Assembly: GCF_000380965.1 (NCBI RefSeq)
Contig: NZ_KB905548.1
Span: forward strand, 62,001 to 126,000
Length of the DNA: 64,000 nucleotides
Reading direction: 5' to 3'
Origin: Paenibacillus ginsengihumi DSM 21568
GTDB taxonomy: Bacteria; Bacillota; Bacilli; Paenibacillales; NBRC-103111
The translations under genes were made by a program, and so were the position numbers. Below the pieces are notes generated by a model. It was not told the origin of the DNA. It worked only from the letters and a program-made list of their open reading frames with translations, and ran no database searches. Below are positions 35,958 through 45,754 of the stretch, one piece after another; position 1 is the first letter of the stretch; every line of letters begins with the position of its first letter.

Positions 35958-37214
35958 ATGAAAGCGGAAATTATCGCCATCGGCACGGAGCTGCTGATGG
36001 GCCAAATCGTGAACACGAACGCGCAGTATTTGGCGCAAGGCTTGGCCGAGCTCGGCGTCGGCGTGTATTATCAGACGGTGGTGGGGGACAATCCCGCGCG
36101 GATGAAGGAAGCGCTGCAGCTCGCTTCGCAGCGGGTCGATCTCATCATCTGCACCGGCGGACTCGGTCCGACGCAGGACGACTTGACGAAAGACGTGCTG
36201 GCCGAATTTATCGGACAGAAGCTGATTATTCACCAGCCGTCCCTGGACAACATCGAGGAGCTGTTTCGCAAGCGGGGCATGGTCATGGTGGAAAGCAACG
36301 CCCGCCAGGCGACGCTGCCCGAGCACGGCGATCCGCTTCCGAACGATACCGGGCTTGCGGTCGGCACGGGGGTCACGCACGCCGGCAAGCACTACATTTT
36401 GCTGCCCGGGCCGCCCAAAGAGATGAAGCCGATGTTCGACCGCTACGCCCGCCCGTGGATCGAAGCCCGAATGGACAGCGTCCAGCCGCTGTTCTCGGTT
36501 ATGCTCAAGTTTGCCGGAATCGGCGAATCGCTGCTGGAGCATGAGCTGCTCGATCTGATCCGGGCGCAGACGGATCCGACGATCGCTCCTTACGCCAAGG
36601 AGGGCGAGGTGGCGATTCGGCTGACGACCCGCGCGGCGTCGGCGGATGAGGCCGCGTCCAGATTAGGGCCGCTGGAGGCGGAAATTCGCCGCCGGCTCGG
36701 CCAGCACATCTATGCGAGCGAGGATATTGCGCTCGAGGAGCAGATCGTGCGCATGCTGACGGCGTCCGGCCGCACGGTCGCCGCCGCGGAGAGCTGCACG
36801 GGCGGGCTGTTCAGCGATCTGATGACGTCGGTGCCCGGCAGCTCGGCGGCGTTCCGCGGCAGCGTCGTCTGCTACACCAACGAAGCGAAGCGGAAGCTGC
36901 TGGGCATCCCCGGGGAGCTGCTGGAGGGCGAGGGAGCTCCGGGGGCGATCAGCGAAGAGACGGCGGCTCTGCTCGCGGAGCGGGTGCTGGCCGGAACGGA
37001 AGCGGATTACGGCGTTGCTATTACCGGCGTAGCCGGCCCGGCCGAATCCGAGGGCAAGCCGGTCGGCCTGGTCTATGTCAGCGTGCTGCGCAAGGGCGGG
37101 GCGCCGCAGACCGATCGGCTGCAGCTGAGCGGCAACCGGGAGACGATCAAGCTGCGCGCCGCCAAAAACGCCATGTACCGCTTATGGAAGCTGCTACTGG
37201 AAGACGAGGCATGA
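35958..37214 (+). CDS. cinA: Competence/damage-inducible protein CinA (nicotinamide-nucleotide amidase)
   Basis: CinA has an N-terminal MoaB/MogA-like domain (IGTELLMGQIVNTNAQYLA, CTGGLGPTQDDLTKD; ADP-ribose/NMN pyrophosphatase in the family) and a C-terminal PncC amidase domain (AAAESCTGGLFSDLMTSVPGSSAAFRGSVVCY, ~279-310) that deamidates NMN. 418 residues. ATG at 35958, 10 nt after GGAGG; a TTG two codons upstream is possible. Directly upstream of recA, as in many Firmicutes. Confidence 0.95.
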   Translation: MKAEIIAIGTELLMGQIVNTNAQYLAQGLAELGVGVYYQTVVGDNPARMKEALQLASQRVDLIICTGGLGPTQDDLTKDVLAEFIGQKLIIHQPSLDNIEELFRKRGMVMVESNARQATLPEHGDPLPNDTGLAVGTGVTHAGKHYILLPGPPKEMKPMFDRYARPWIEARMDSVQPLFSVMLKFAGIGESLLEHELLDLIRAQTDPTIAPYAKEGEVAIRLTTRAASADEAASRLGPLEAEIRRRLGQHIYASEDIALEEQIVRMLTASGRTVAAAESCTGGLFSDLMTSVPGSSAAFRGSVVCYTNEAKRKLLGIPGELLEGEGAPGAISEETAALLAERVLAGTEADYGVAITGVAGPAESEGKPVGLVYVSVLRKGGAPQTDRLQLSGNRETIKLRAAKNAMYRLWKLLLEDEA

Positions 37215-37234
37215 TCTTATCTATCAAATTTCAG

Positions 37235-37263
37235 TTGCCATTCGGTAGAAAATAGAATATAAT
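37235..37263 (+). promoter_or_regulatory. Strong sigma-A promoter in the cinA-recA gap
   Basis: TTGCCA at 37235-37240, a 17-nt spacer and TATAAT at 37258-37263. Transcription would start near 37270, only ~10 nt before a perfect hairpin terminator. Confidence 0.7.
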
Positions 37264-37279
37264 AAAGGCAACGGAAGCA

Positions 37280-37319
37280 CCGTAACAAATTGACGAACAA
37301 TTGTTACGGTTTTATTTTT
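37280..37319 (+). terminator. Terminator between cinA and recA
   Basis: Perfect 9-bp stem CCGTAACAA/TTGTTACGG (37280-37288 and 37301-37309) followed by TTTTATTTTT. Its T-run merges with a TTGACA -35 box at 37318-37323. Confidence 0.8.
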
Positions 37320-37348
37320 GACATATATGCGAATGTATGTTCGAGAAT
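37318..37348 (+). promoter_or_regulatory. recA promoter with LexA (DinR) box
   Basis: A 14-bp site at 37330-37343 (CGAAT-GTAT-GTTCG) matches the Gram-positive SOS box CGAACRNRYGTTYG at 13 of 14 positions. It lies between a TTGACA (37318-37323) and a possible GAGAAT -10 (37343-37348), so LexA bound here would block the promoter. Confidence 0.7.
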
Positions 37349-37383
37349 TTCATATGCTGAATACGGAAAGGATCGTGAGTACG

Positions 37384-38436
<1,053 letters not shown>

Positions 38437-38448
38437 ATCGGCGGCTCA

Positions 38449-38486
38449 AGGCACCTTCTCCATCACGGGGAAGGCGCCTTTTTTTA
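38449..38486 (+). terminator. Terminator after recA
   Basis: AGGCACCTTCTCC pairs with GGGGAAGGCGCCT (two wobble/mismatch positions) around ATCA, followed by seven Ts. Confidence 0.85.
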
Positions 38487-38496
38487 ACGCTGCAGA

Positions 38497-38585
38497 TAGT
38501 TTAACTTCGCTAAAGGATTCAAACGAAGTGCGACTTTCTGTAGCAAGAAAAACTTCCGCTGAACCGCAGCCCGTTCATCCTCGAA
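38497..38585 (+). repeat. Family C repeat, copy C2
   Basis: TTAACTTCGCTAAAGGATT followed by CGAAGTGCGAC... and CGCAGCCCG. ACTTCG/CGAAGT forms a hairpin. Related to 7318-7415 and 46661-46692. Confidence 0.65.
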
Positions 38586-38622
38586 TGGACGTCGATAGAT
38601 GTTTTCTTTCGATATCAAGAGA

Positions 38623-38873
38623 GACGCTATGACGTGTGAATCCTATCGTCATCGGTCGTCACCTGCGGTGCCAGAAAATTCGCCGATGAGCTTCGTCGAA
38701 TTTTCAAGATAGACGCCTATGACGGGCGCTTCCTTACGTCATCGGTCGTTACCTGCGGTGTTGAAATTTTGTCGGCGTATATCGCCAAATTTTCAAGATA
38801 GACCCCCATGCGGCTTGCGCGGCACCATCAGAAGATGAAAATGGGCCGCGGGACCGGGGCTATTTTCAAGATA
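38623..38873 (+). repeat. A-A-B composite: A9a (38623-38711), A9b (38712-38800), B5 (38801-38873)
   Basis: Three modules join head to tail, each boundary at CAAGATA/GAC. A9a second stem: GAAAATTCG/CGAATTTTC. A9b: TTGAAATTTTG...CAAATTTTCAA with inner GCGTATATCGC. B5 starts GACCCCCATGCGGC and keeps ATCAGAAGAT. The recX ribosome binding site starts ~20 nt after B5. Confidence 0.85.
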
Positions 38874-38908
38874 CAGGCAGACTACGGTTTAGGAACGGAG
38901 GAACGCTT

Positions 38909-39601
38909 ATGGAAGAGGGGCCCCAACTTGCGGACGGGACGATCACGATGGTGGAGAAGGCGCCGCGGGAGCCGCGGCGTTACCGCATTTACATTGACGG
39001 CCGGTTCGCCTTTTCCGTTCATGAGGATGTGATGATCCGGTACCGGCTGCTGAAGGGCGAATTCGTCCAAGCGGCGTCGCTGCAGGAGGCGCTTCGCGCC
39101 GACGAGCTGCACAAGGCGTACCTGCATGCCGTGAAGCTGCTCGGCAGCCGGCTCCGTTCCGAGCAGGAGCTGAGGCAACGCCTGCTGGAGAAAGGATACG
39201 CCGCCGAGCTGGCCGATTCCGTCCTCGAGCGGCTGAAGCAGGAACGGTACGTGGACGACCGGCAGTTCGCCGAGCAGTTGACCCGGCAGCGGCTGCGCTC
39301 GCAGAAGAAAGGCCGCCATTGGATCAAGCAGGAGCTTAAGGCGAAGGGCATCAGCCCGGAGAGGATCGCCGCGGCGCTCGAAACGGTGGACGAGGAGAGC
39401 GAGTATCGGATGGCTCTGGAATTGGCCCGCAAGCGCTATAGGCCGTCCGCCGACCGGGAGGAGGCGCTCAAGGCGAGGCGCAAGCTGGCCGCGCTGCTGC
39501 AAAGACGCGGCTATCCGAGCGGCGTCGTCTCCCGGGTGCTGCGCAGCTTGCCGGACGCGGAGGGGGCGGGGGAACCGGAAATCGAAGAGTTCGGCGAATA
39601 A
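38909..39601 (+). CDS. recX: Regulatory protein RecX
   Basis: RecX binds RecA filaments and limits or modulates their activity. A 230-residue RecX/OraA protein with three tandem helical repeats: SRLRSEQELRQRLLEKGY (~84-101), RYVDDRQFAEQLTRQRL (~112-128) and RGYPSGVVSRVL (~207). ATG start behind CGGAGGAAC. Separated from recA by 470 bp of terminator and repeats, so it likely has its own expression. Confidence 0.92.
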   Translation: MEEGPQLADGTITMVEKAPREPRRYRIYIDGRFAFSVHEDVMIRYRLLKGEFVQAASLQEALRADELHKAYLHAVKLLGSRLRSEQELRQRLLEKGYAAELADSVLERLKQERYVDDRQFAEQLTRQRLRSQKKGRHWIKQELKAKGISPERIAAALETVDEESEYRMALELARKRYRPSADREEALKARRKLAALLQRRGYPSGVVSRVLRSLPDAEGAGEPEIEEFGE

Positions 39602-39685
39602 GACGAATTAAGAAGAGCGTTCCGGGCGCGGACGGCCGCCGCATGCAAGGCCCGTGGCAGGGAGCAGTATCCTGCGCGAAGCACC

Positions 39686-39715
39686 TTGACAAGCTTCTTC
39701 GGCAAAAGATAAAAT
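39686..39715 (+). promoter_or_regulatory. Promoter of rny
   Basis: TTGACA at 39686-39691, an 18-nt spacer and TAAAAT at 39710-39715. A second TATAAT lies at 39724-39729 inside a GTATAA/TTATAC palindrome. The leader to the rny start is ~155 nt. Confidence 0.6.
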
Positions 39716-39877
39716 AAACGTTGTATAATTTTTATACACAGGAATCTGCCTGAAAGCCGTCATCAGGGGATTCGCATGGCCAAGAACCATCTTTTCTCAT
39801 TTGCGCTTGCATTACACGGATTAAAAAACTGAATACCCAAGCTTGCCCCTTGGAGAAACAACGAGGAGGTGAACAGG

Positions 39878-41425
39878 ATGGCAGACAACCCCATCGTTTG
39901 GATTCTGATCGTCTTCGTTGTTGGTGTTCTATGCTTGTGGATCGGTTATTTTATCCGCAAATCTCTTGCAGAAGCGAAAATCTCCAGTGCGGAGCAAGCC
40001 GCCGAGCAGATTTTGGACAACGCTCGCAAAGAGGCCGACGCACTGAAGAAGGAAGCGGTCTTGGAAGCGAAGGATGAGATTCATAAGCTCCGGACCGAAG
40101 CTGAAAAAGACATTCGTGACCGTCGGAACGAAATTCAACGACAAGAGAGACGATTGTTGCAAAAAGAGGAATCGCTGGATAAAAAATTAGATTCTCTGGA
40201 GAAAAAAGAAGAGCAGGTCGCCAACAAAGAGAAGCGAATCGAAGAAACCCAGGCACAGATCGATCAGATCTACAGGGATCAAGTCACTGAGCTGGAGCGG
40301 ATCTCCGGACTCACGATGGAGGAAGCGAAGAATATCATCCTCACGAACGTTGAGCAGGAAGTACGTCACGAAACGGCGCAGTTGATCAAGGAAATCGAGC
40401 AGCAGGCAAAAGAAGAAGGCGACAAGAGAGCTAGAGAGATTATTACGCTGGCAATCCAGCGCTGTGCGGCGGATCACGTCGCGGAGACGACAGTCTCCGT
40501 CGTGTCATTGCCGAACGAGGAGATGAAAGGTCGCATTATTGGGCGTGAAGGCCGCAATATCCGGGCGTTGGAGACGCTGACCGGAATCGATCTGATTATC
40601 GACGATACGCCGGAAGCGGTGATTTTGTCCGGCTTCGATCCGATTCGCCGGGAGATTGCCCGCACCGCGCTCGAGAAGCTTGTCGCGGACGGTCGCATTC
40701 ATCCTGCGCGCATCGAAGAGATGGTGGAGAAATCGCGCAAGGAAGTGGACGAGCGCATTCGCGAATACGGCGAGCAGGCGACGTTCGAGACGGGCGTGCA
40801 CGGACTCCATCCGGATTTGATCAAAATTTTGGGACGGCTCAAGTTCAGAACAAGTTACGGCCAGAATGTTCTGAAGCATTCCATGGAGGTCGCTTACTTG
40901 GCCGGATTGATGGCGGGAGAGCTCGGAGAAGACATTACACTCGCGAAGCGGGCCGGGCTGCTGCACGATATCGGCAAGGCGCTCGACCACGAGGTCGAAG
41001 GCTCTCACGTCGAGATCGGCGTCGAGATCGCCAAGAAATACAAGGAGCATCCTGTCGTTATCAACAGCATCGCATCGCATCACGGTGATTGCGAAGCGAC
41101 CTCTGTCATTGCCATGCTGGTCGGCGCGGCTGACGCGCTGTCTGCGGCAAGGCCGGGAGCGCGCCGCGAGACGCTCGAGACGTACATCAAGCGCCTCGAG
41201 AAGCTGGAGGATATCTCCGAGTCGTTCGACGGCGTGGAGAAGTCGTATGCGATCCAGGCGGGACGGGAAGTGCGCGTCATGGTTCAGCCCGAGAAGGTGG
41301 ACGATGCCGAAGCATTCCGGCTTGCCCGCGAAATCACGAAGAAGATTGAGAATGAGCTCGATTATCCGGGCCATATCAAGGTGACCGTCATTCGTGAGAC
41401 GCGCGCGATCGAATATGCCAAATAA
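39878..41425 (+). CDS. rny: Ribonuclease Y
   Basis: Membrane-anchored endoribonuclease that starts mRNA turnover. N-terminal membrane helix (~residues 5-25), long coiled coil (~30-190), KH domain ([19 protein letters not shown], ~216-234) and HD domain with catalytic H363-D364 ([12 protein letters not shown]). 515 residues, normal. The ATG at 39878 follows GAGGAGGTG by 6 nt. Confidence 0.97.
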   Translation: MADNPIVWILIVFVVGVLCLWIGYFIRKSLAEAKISSAEQAAEQILDNARKEADALKKEAVLEAKDEIHKLRTEAEKDIRDRRNEIQRQERRLLQKEESLDKKLDSLEKKEEQVANKEKRIEETQAQIDQIYRDQVTELERISGLTMEEAKNIILTNVEQEVRHETAQLIKEIEQQAKEEGDKRAREIITLAIQRCAADHVAETTVSVVSLPNEEMKGRIIGREGRNIRALETLTGIDLIIDDTPEAVILSGFDPIRREIARTALEKLVADGRIHPARIEEMVEKSRKEVDERIREYGEQATFETGVHGLHPDLIKILGRLKFRTSYGQNVLKHSMEVAYLAGLMAGELGEDITLAKRAGLLHDIGKALDHEVEGSHVEIGVEIAKKYKEHPVVINSIASHHGDCEATSVIAMLVGAADALSAARPGARRETLETYIKRLEKLEDISESFDGVEKSYAIQAGREVRVMVQPEKVDDAEAFRLAREITKKIENELDYPGHIKVTVIRETRAIEYAK

Positions 41426-41440
41426 CTGCATATACTACAG

Positions 41441-41470
41441 GAAAAGTGGCTGAGAAGCCACTTTTCTTCT
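41441..41470 (+). terminator. Terminator after rny
   Basis: Perfect 10-bp stem GAAAAGTGGC/GCCACTTTTC followed by TTCTT. Confidence 0.75.
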
Positions 41471-41516
41471 TGAGCAATAAAGCGCTAAAATGGAACGAGA
41501 ACTGTGGCGGGGGGCG

Positions 41517-42317
41517 TTGATCATTCGAATTTTATTTGTTGGCGATATTGTAGGCGCAGTCGGGCGCAAAGCGTTGAAAACGTGTCTGCCTCGTTTGAGG
41601 GATAAGTATAACCCCGGCTTCATCATCGTGAACGGGGAGAATGCGGCAGGCGGCCGCGGGATTAATGCCTCTATCGTGAAAGAATTTTACGAGTGGGGCG
41701 TTCACGGCATTACGATGGGCAATCATACATGGGACCAAAAGGAGATTTTTGATTTTATCGATAAAGAGGAGCGGCTCGTCAGGCCAGCCAACTTTCCGCC
41801 GGGGACGCCGGGTCGCGGATTGGCGTATATAAAGGGAAAAGAAGGGGAGCTGGCGATCGTCAACCTGCAGGGCCGGACGTTTCTGCCGCCGATCGACTGC
41901 CCCTTCCGCAAGGCGGACGAAATCGTCGAGCAGGTGCGCAAGCGGACGCGGTATGTGCTGGTCGATTTCCATGCCGAGGCGACCTCGGAGAAGCTGGCGA
42001 TGGGCTGGCATCTCGACGGCAAAGTATCGGCTGTCGTCGGGACGCATACGCATGTGCAGACGAACGACGAGCGGGTGCTGCCGCAGGGCACCGCATATGT
42101 GACGGATGTCGGGATGACCGGTCCGAGAGACGGCATTCTCGGCATGGAGCGCACCTCTGTCATGCAAAAGTTCAAGACGTCCTTGCCGGTCCGCTTCGTC
42201 GTCGATGAAGGCAAGTGGCATTTTCATGCCGTCGTCATCGATCTGAATCCGGCAACAGGCTTGGCCCAGTCGATCAAGCTGATCAGGATGGATGAGGAGC
42301 AGCTCATATTCGAGTAA
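41517..42317 (+). CDS. ymdB: Metallophosphoesterase YmdB
   Basis: A 266-residue calcineurin-like phosphoesterase; B. subtilis YmdB hydrolyses 2',3'-cyclic nucleotides and is needed for biofilm gene expression. Metal motifs: FVGDIVGAVGR (D near N terminus), NGENAAGG, MGNHTWD and GTHTHVQTND. I choose the TTG at 41517 (MIIRILFVGDIVG); an upstream ATG at 41490 lacks a ribosome binding site. Follows rny as in Bacillus. Confidence 0.94.
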   Translation: MIIRILFVGDIVGAVGRKALKTCLPRLRDKYNPGFIIVNGENAAGGRGINASIVKEFYEWGVHGITMGNHTWDQKEIFDFIDKEERLVRPANFPPGTPGRGLAYIKGKEGELAIVNLQGRTFLPPIDCPFRKADEIVEQVRKRTRYVLVDFHAEATSEKLAMGWHLDGKVSAVVGTHTHVQTNDERVLPQGTAYVTDVGMTGPRDGILGMERTSVMQKFKTSLPVRFVVDEGKWHFHAVVIDLNPATGLAQSIKLIRMDEEQLIFE

Positions 42318-42373
42318 TCCTATACAATTGACAGACAATTCAAAATATTGGAATAATTGCTTCTTTGCAGAGC

Positions 42374-42399
42374 AGGAATGATCGGTTCACCCCGCGAAT
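42374..42399 (+). promoter_or_regulatory. Putative sigma-H promoter of spoVS
   Basis: AGGAATG (42374-42380), exactly 14 nt, then CGAAT (42395-42399) fits the sigma-H consensus (AGGAWWT-N14-HGAAT) with one mismatch. It is ~47 nt before the start. spoVS is sigma-H-dependent in B. subtilis. Confidence 0.6.
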
Positions 42400-42445
42400 A
42401 TGATGAATACTGGAAGCTATCATCATTCCCGAGGAGGTACTTTGC

Positions 42446-42706
42446 ATGGAAGTATTGAAAGTATCAGCGAAATCAAACCCCAACTCCGTAGCCGGCGCAT
42501 TGGCGGGGGTACTGCGCGAGCGCGGCGCAGCCGAGCTCCAGGCAATCGGAGCGGGCGCTCTTAATCAAGCGATTAAAGCGGTAGCGATCGCACGCGGGTT
42601 TGTAGCTCCCAGCGGTGTGGATCTGATTTGTATCCCGGCATTTACCGATATTGTTATTGACGGGGAGGACCGGACGGCCATCAAGCTGATCGTCGAGCCA
42701 AGATAA
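42446..42706 (+). CDS. spoVS: Stage V sporulation protein S
   Basis: An 86-residue Alba-like protein, the exact usual length: MEVLKVSAKSNPNSVAGALAGVLRERG and DIVIDGEDRTAIKLIVEPR are highly conserved. Needed for late sporulation stages in B. subtilis, with an unclear molecular role. ATG behind GAGGAGGT. Confidence 0.98.
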   Translation: MEVLKVSAKSNPNSVAGALAGVLRERGAAELQAIGAGALNQAIKAVAIARGFVAPSGVDLICIPAFTDIVIDGEDRTAIKLIVEPR

Positions 42707-42738
42707 CCCGGATATAATGCGATGCCCAGGCCAAAACA

Positions 42739-42770
42739 CCTGTTTACCTTTGTAGACAGGTTTTTTTTGG
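42739..42770 (+). terminator. Terminator after spoVS
   Basis: CCTGTTTAC/GTAGACAGG stem with loop CTTT and eight Ts. Confidence 0.85.
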
Positions 42771-42807
42771 CGCTTTTTCTTTTCAGGGACAACGAGGAGG
42801 GATTGAC

Positions 42808-43764
42808 ATGCGGCCGTGCTATCCGGTCATTGATGGACATTGTGACGTGCTGTATAAAATGTACGAGCGAAGCGAGATCGATTTTTTCGATCTGCATACG
42901 GCTGAGCTGGACGCCTCTTACGCCAGGCTGCGCGAAGGGGGAGTCAAGCTGCAATTTTTTGCGATTTTTTTGCCCGAACGTATAAGGAGCCCCCGTTTCG
43001 ACCATTACTTGGAATATGCTGCTTTATTTCATGAGCGCATCGCCAGCGATCCGCGGATGCTGTGCGTCAAAACCCGCGCCGATCTCGAAGCTGTCTGGTC
43101 GGGCAGCCGGGTGGGGGCACTGCTTACGCTGGAAGGGGCGGACGCTTTGCAGGACAACCCCGTCTATCTTCGAACGCTGCGCGAGCTGGGCGTGCGCATG
43201 ATCGGCGTCACCTGGAATTACGGCAATTGGGCGGCGGACGGCGTGCTCGAGCCCAGACAAGGAGGATTTACGCGGCGGGGAAAAAAACTGATCCAGGATT
43301 GCAACGCGATGGGCATCCTATTGGATGCGTCGCATTTGTCGACTAGGGCGTTCTGGGATTTGGCGGAGACGAGCGACAGGCCGTTCGCGGCGACGCACTC
43401 CAATGCCGCGGCGATTTGCGGCCATCCGCGCAATCTCGACGACGAACAGCTGCGCGAGCTGATTCGCCGGGACGGGAGAATCGGCGTGACTTTCGTCCCA
43501 TGGTTCGTGCAGGACGGAGGAAATGCGGACATCGACGGCATCTTAAGACATGTGGAGCATATTTGCGCGCTGGGAGGAGAGCGGCAGCTCGTCTTCGGCT
43601 CGGATTTTGACGGCATTGACCGGTGGGTGGCCGGGATGGAGCATGCGGGCTGTTATGCGCAGCTTGCCGACGCGCTGAGCAAGCGTTATGACGATGAGCT
43701 GGTGCGGAGAATGCTTGCCGGCAATTGGTATGAGTATTTGTACCGATATTTGCCTTTAACCTAA
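42808..43764 (+). CDS. M19-family membrane-type dipeptidase
   Basis: A 318-residue renal-dipeptidase-like zinc hydrolase. Metal ligands are seen in order: DGHCD (~9-13), the bridging Glu in TLEGAD (~108), the histidines of DASHLS (~174) and ATHSNA (~195), and GSDFDG (~266). It has no signal peptide, so it is probably cytosolic. Substrate not predictable (dipeptides; some family members act on D-amino-acid products). ATG follows GAGGAGGG. Confidence 0.88.
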   Translation: MRPCYPVIDGHCDVLYKMYERSEIDFFDLHTAELDASYARLREGGVKLQFFAIFLPERIRSPRFDHYLEYAALFHERIASDPRMLCVKTRADLEAVWSGSRVGALLTLEGADALQDNPVYLRTLRELGVRMIGVTWNYGNWAADGVLEPRQGGFTRRGKKLIQDCNAMGILLDASHLSTRAFWDLAETSDRPFAATHSNAAAICGHPRNLDDEQLRELIRRDGRIGVTFVPWFVQDGGNADIDGILRHVEHICALGGERQLVFGSDFDGIDRWVAGMEHAGCYAQLADALSKRYDDELVRRMLAGNWYEYLYRYLPLT

Positions 43765-43834
43765 TCTTAACATCTGAAAAAAATATATAAAGCGTTCGGA
43801 CTAATCTCAAAATGATATGGGTTTGATCGAAAAT

Positions 43835-43890
43835 AGCTATCTTTCGATTTTGTCGAAACCCCTTGCAATTTTTACACCGAAGTCATAAAC
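43835..43890 (+). promoter_or_regulatory. Palindromes upstream of korA
   Basis: CGAAAATAGC/CTATCTTTCG-type inverted repeat with one bulge near 43840-43858, and CCGAAGT/ACTTTGG-type inverted repeat near 43877-43897. They could be operators; no known regulator consensus fits. Possible -35/-10 boxes further down (TTGAAC 43914, TATATT 43939) have a 19-nt spacer. Confidence 0.35.
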
Positions 43891-43999
43891 TTTGGTTTAA
43901 AGGTGAACGAAATTTGAACATTCGTGCGCCTTAAGTAGTATATTTGCCGCATTTCGAGGATTGCAACCGTGATTGACAATCAAAAGGAGTGGACTTACG

Positions 44000-45754
44000 G
44001 TGATTAGCCAACTATCGTTAAAGATCGGGGGACAACAGGGAGAAGGGGTCGAGAGTACCGACAAAATATTCTCTACCGCTTTGAACCGGTTGGGTTACTA
44101 TCTTTACGGGTACCGTCATTTTTCTTCGAGAATCAAGGGTGGTCACACGAATAACAAAATTCGCATCAGCGTGAAGCCGATTCGCTCGATTTCGGACGAT
44201 CTGGATATTCTCGTCGCGTTCGACCAGGAATCGATCGACCTCAACGCTCACGAGCTTCGTGACGGCGGGGTTGTCGTAGCGGATGCGAAGTTCAGCCCGA
44301 CGCTGCCGGAAGGCGTCAGCAATGTACGGCTGTTCCCGGTGCCGATTACGGCGATTGCGGAAGAGCTGGGAACGTCCCTGTTTAAAAATATGGCCGCTTC
44401 CGGCGCTGCCTGGGCACTGCTTGGATTGCCGCTTGAAGTATTCAATAAAGCCGTAGAAGAGGAATTCGGACGCAAAGGTCCTGCGGTTGTCGAGAAGAAC
44501 GTGGAGGCGGTTCGCCGTGCCGCGGAATTTGTGCTGGAATTGAACGGCGGTCCGCTGCCGGAATTCAAGCTGGCGCCTGCCGACGGCAAGCAGAAGCTGT
44601 TCATGATCGGCAACGACGCGATCGGTCTTGGCGCGGTTGCGGCAGGCTGTCGCTTCATGCCGGCGTATCCGATTACTCCGGCATCGGAAATTATGGAATA
44701 TCTGATTAAAGTGCTTCCGAAATTCGGCGGTACGGTCATTCAGACCGAGGACGAAATCGCTGCATGTACGATGGCCATCGGGGCCAACTACGGCGGCGTG
44801 CGCGCGCTGACTGCATCCGCTGGCCCTGGCCTGTCCCTGATGATGGAAGCGATCGGACTGGCCGGCATGACCGAAACGCCAGTCGTCATCGTAGACACCC
44901 AGCGCGGCGGTCCGTCCACCGGCTTGCCGACGAAGCAGGAGCAATCGGACCTGTACGCGATGATCTACGGCACGCATGGCGAAATTCCGAAGATTGTTCT
45001 GTCCCCTTCGACGATTGAGGAATGCTTCTATGATACGATTGAAGCGTTCAATCTGGCTGAGAAATACCAATGTCCTGTTATTTTGCTTACCGACCTGCAG
45101 CTGTCGCTCGGCAAGCAGTCCTGCGAAATGCTCGATTATCATAAAATCAAGATCGATCGCGGCGCGCTGGTTCAAGGCGAGCTTCCCGCGCTCGAGCCCA
45201 ACAAGCTGTTCAAGCGTTACGAGTTCACGGCTGACGGCATCTCGCCGCGGTCGCTCCCGGGCCAAAAGAACGGTATCCATCACGTTACGGGCGTAGAACA
45301 CGATCAGGAAGGGCGTCCTTCCGAATCGCCGGAAAACCGCCGCAAAATGATGGATAAGCGTCTCGGCAAGCTGAAGCATGTGAAAGTAACGAATCCGATC
45401 CTGGTCGATGCGCCGCATGAGGAGCCGGATCTGCTGATTATCGGCATGGGCTCCACCGGCGGTACGATTGACGAAGCCCGCAGCCGCCTGGCAGAGCAAG
45501 GCATCAAGTCGAACCACGTCACGGTTCGCCTGATTCACCCGTTCCCGGCAGAAGAGCTGAAGCCTTATGCGGAAAAGGCCAAAACGATCGTCGTCGTGGA
45601 AAACAACGCTACGGCGCAGCTGGCTAATCTGATCAAGCTGAACGTAGGGCACGGAGACAAAATCAAGAGCATGCTGAAATATAACGGCAATCCGTTTATG
45701 CCGGCCGAAATCACTAAATTTTGTCAGGAGTTGAACCTTGTATGGCAACGCTAA
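44000..45754 (+). CDS. korA: 2-oxoacid:acceptor oxidoreductase, alpha subunit (gamma-alpha fusion)
   Basis: Ferredoxin-dependent oxidative decarboxylation of 2-oxoacids (probably 2-oxoglutarate) to the acyl-CoA. Of 584 residues, the first ~190 form the gamma-type domain (GGQQGEGVESTDKIFSTALNR), fused to the alpha domain with YPITPASEIMEYL (~residue 226), and a C-terminal domain II. GTG at 44000, 8 nt after AAAGGAGTGG. Overlaps korB by 13 nt. Confidence 0.93.
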   Translation: MISQLSLKIGGQQGEGVESTDKIFSTALNRLGYYLYGYRHFSSRIKGGHTNNKIRISVKPIRSISDDLDILVAFDQESIDLNAHELRDGGVVVADAKFSPTLPEGVSNVRLFPVPITAIAEELGTSLFKNMAASGAAWALLGLPLEVFNKAVEEEFGRKGPAVVEKNVEAVRRAAEFVLELNGGPLPEFKLAPADGKQKLFMIGNDAIGLGAVAAGCRFMPAYPITPASEIMEYLIKVLPKFGGTVIQTEDEIAACTMAIGANYGGVRALTASAGPGLSLMMEAIGLAGMTETPVVIVDTQRGGPSTGLPTKQEQSDLYAMIYGTHGEIPKIVLSPSTIEECFYDTIEAFNLAEKYQCPVILLTDLQLSLGKQSCEMLDYHKIKIDRGALVQGELPALEPNKLFKRYEFTADGISPRSLPGQKNGIHHVTGVEHDQEGRPSESPENRRKMMDKRLGKLKHVKVTNPILVDAPHEEPDLLIIGMGSTGGTIDEARSRLAEQGIKSNHVTVRLIHPFPAEELKPYAEKAKTIVVVENNATAQLANLIKLNVGHGDKIKSMLKYNGNPFMPAEITKFCQELNLVWQR

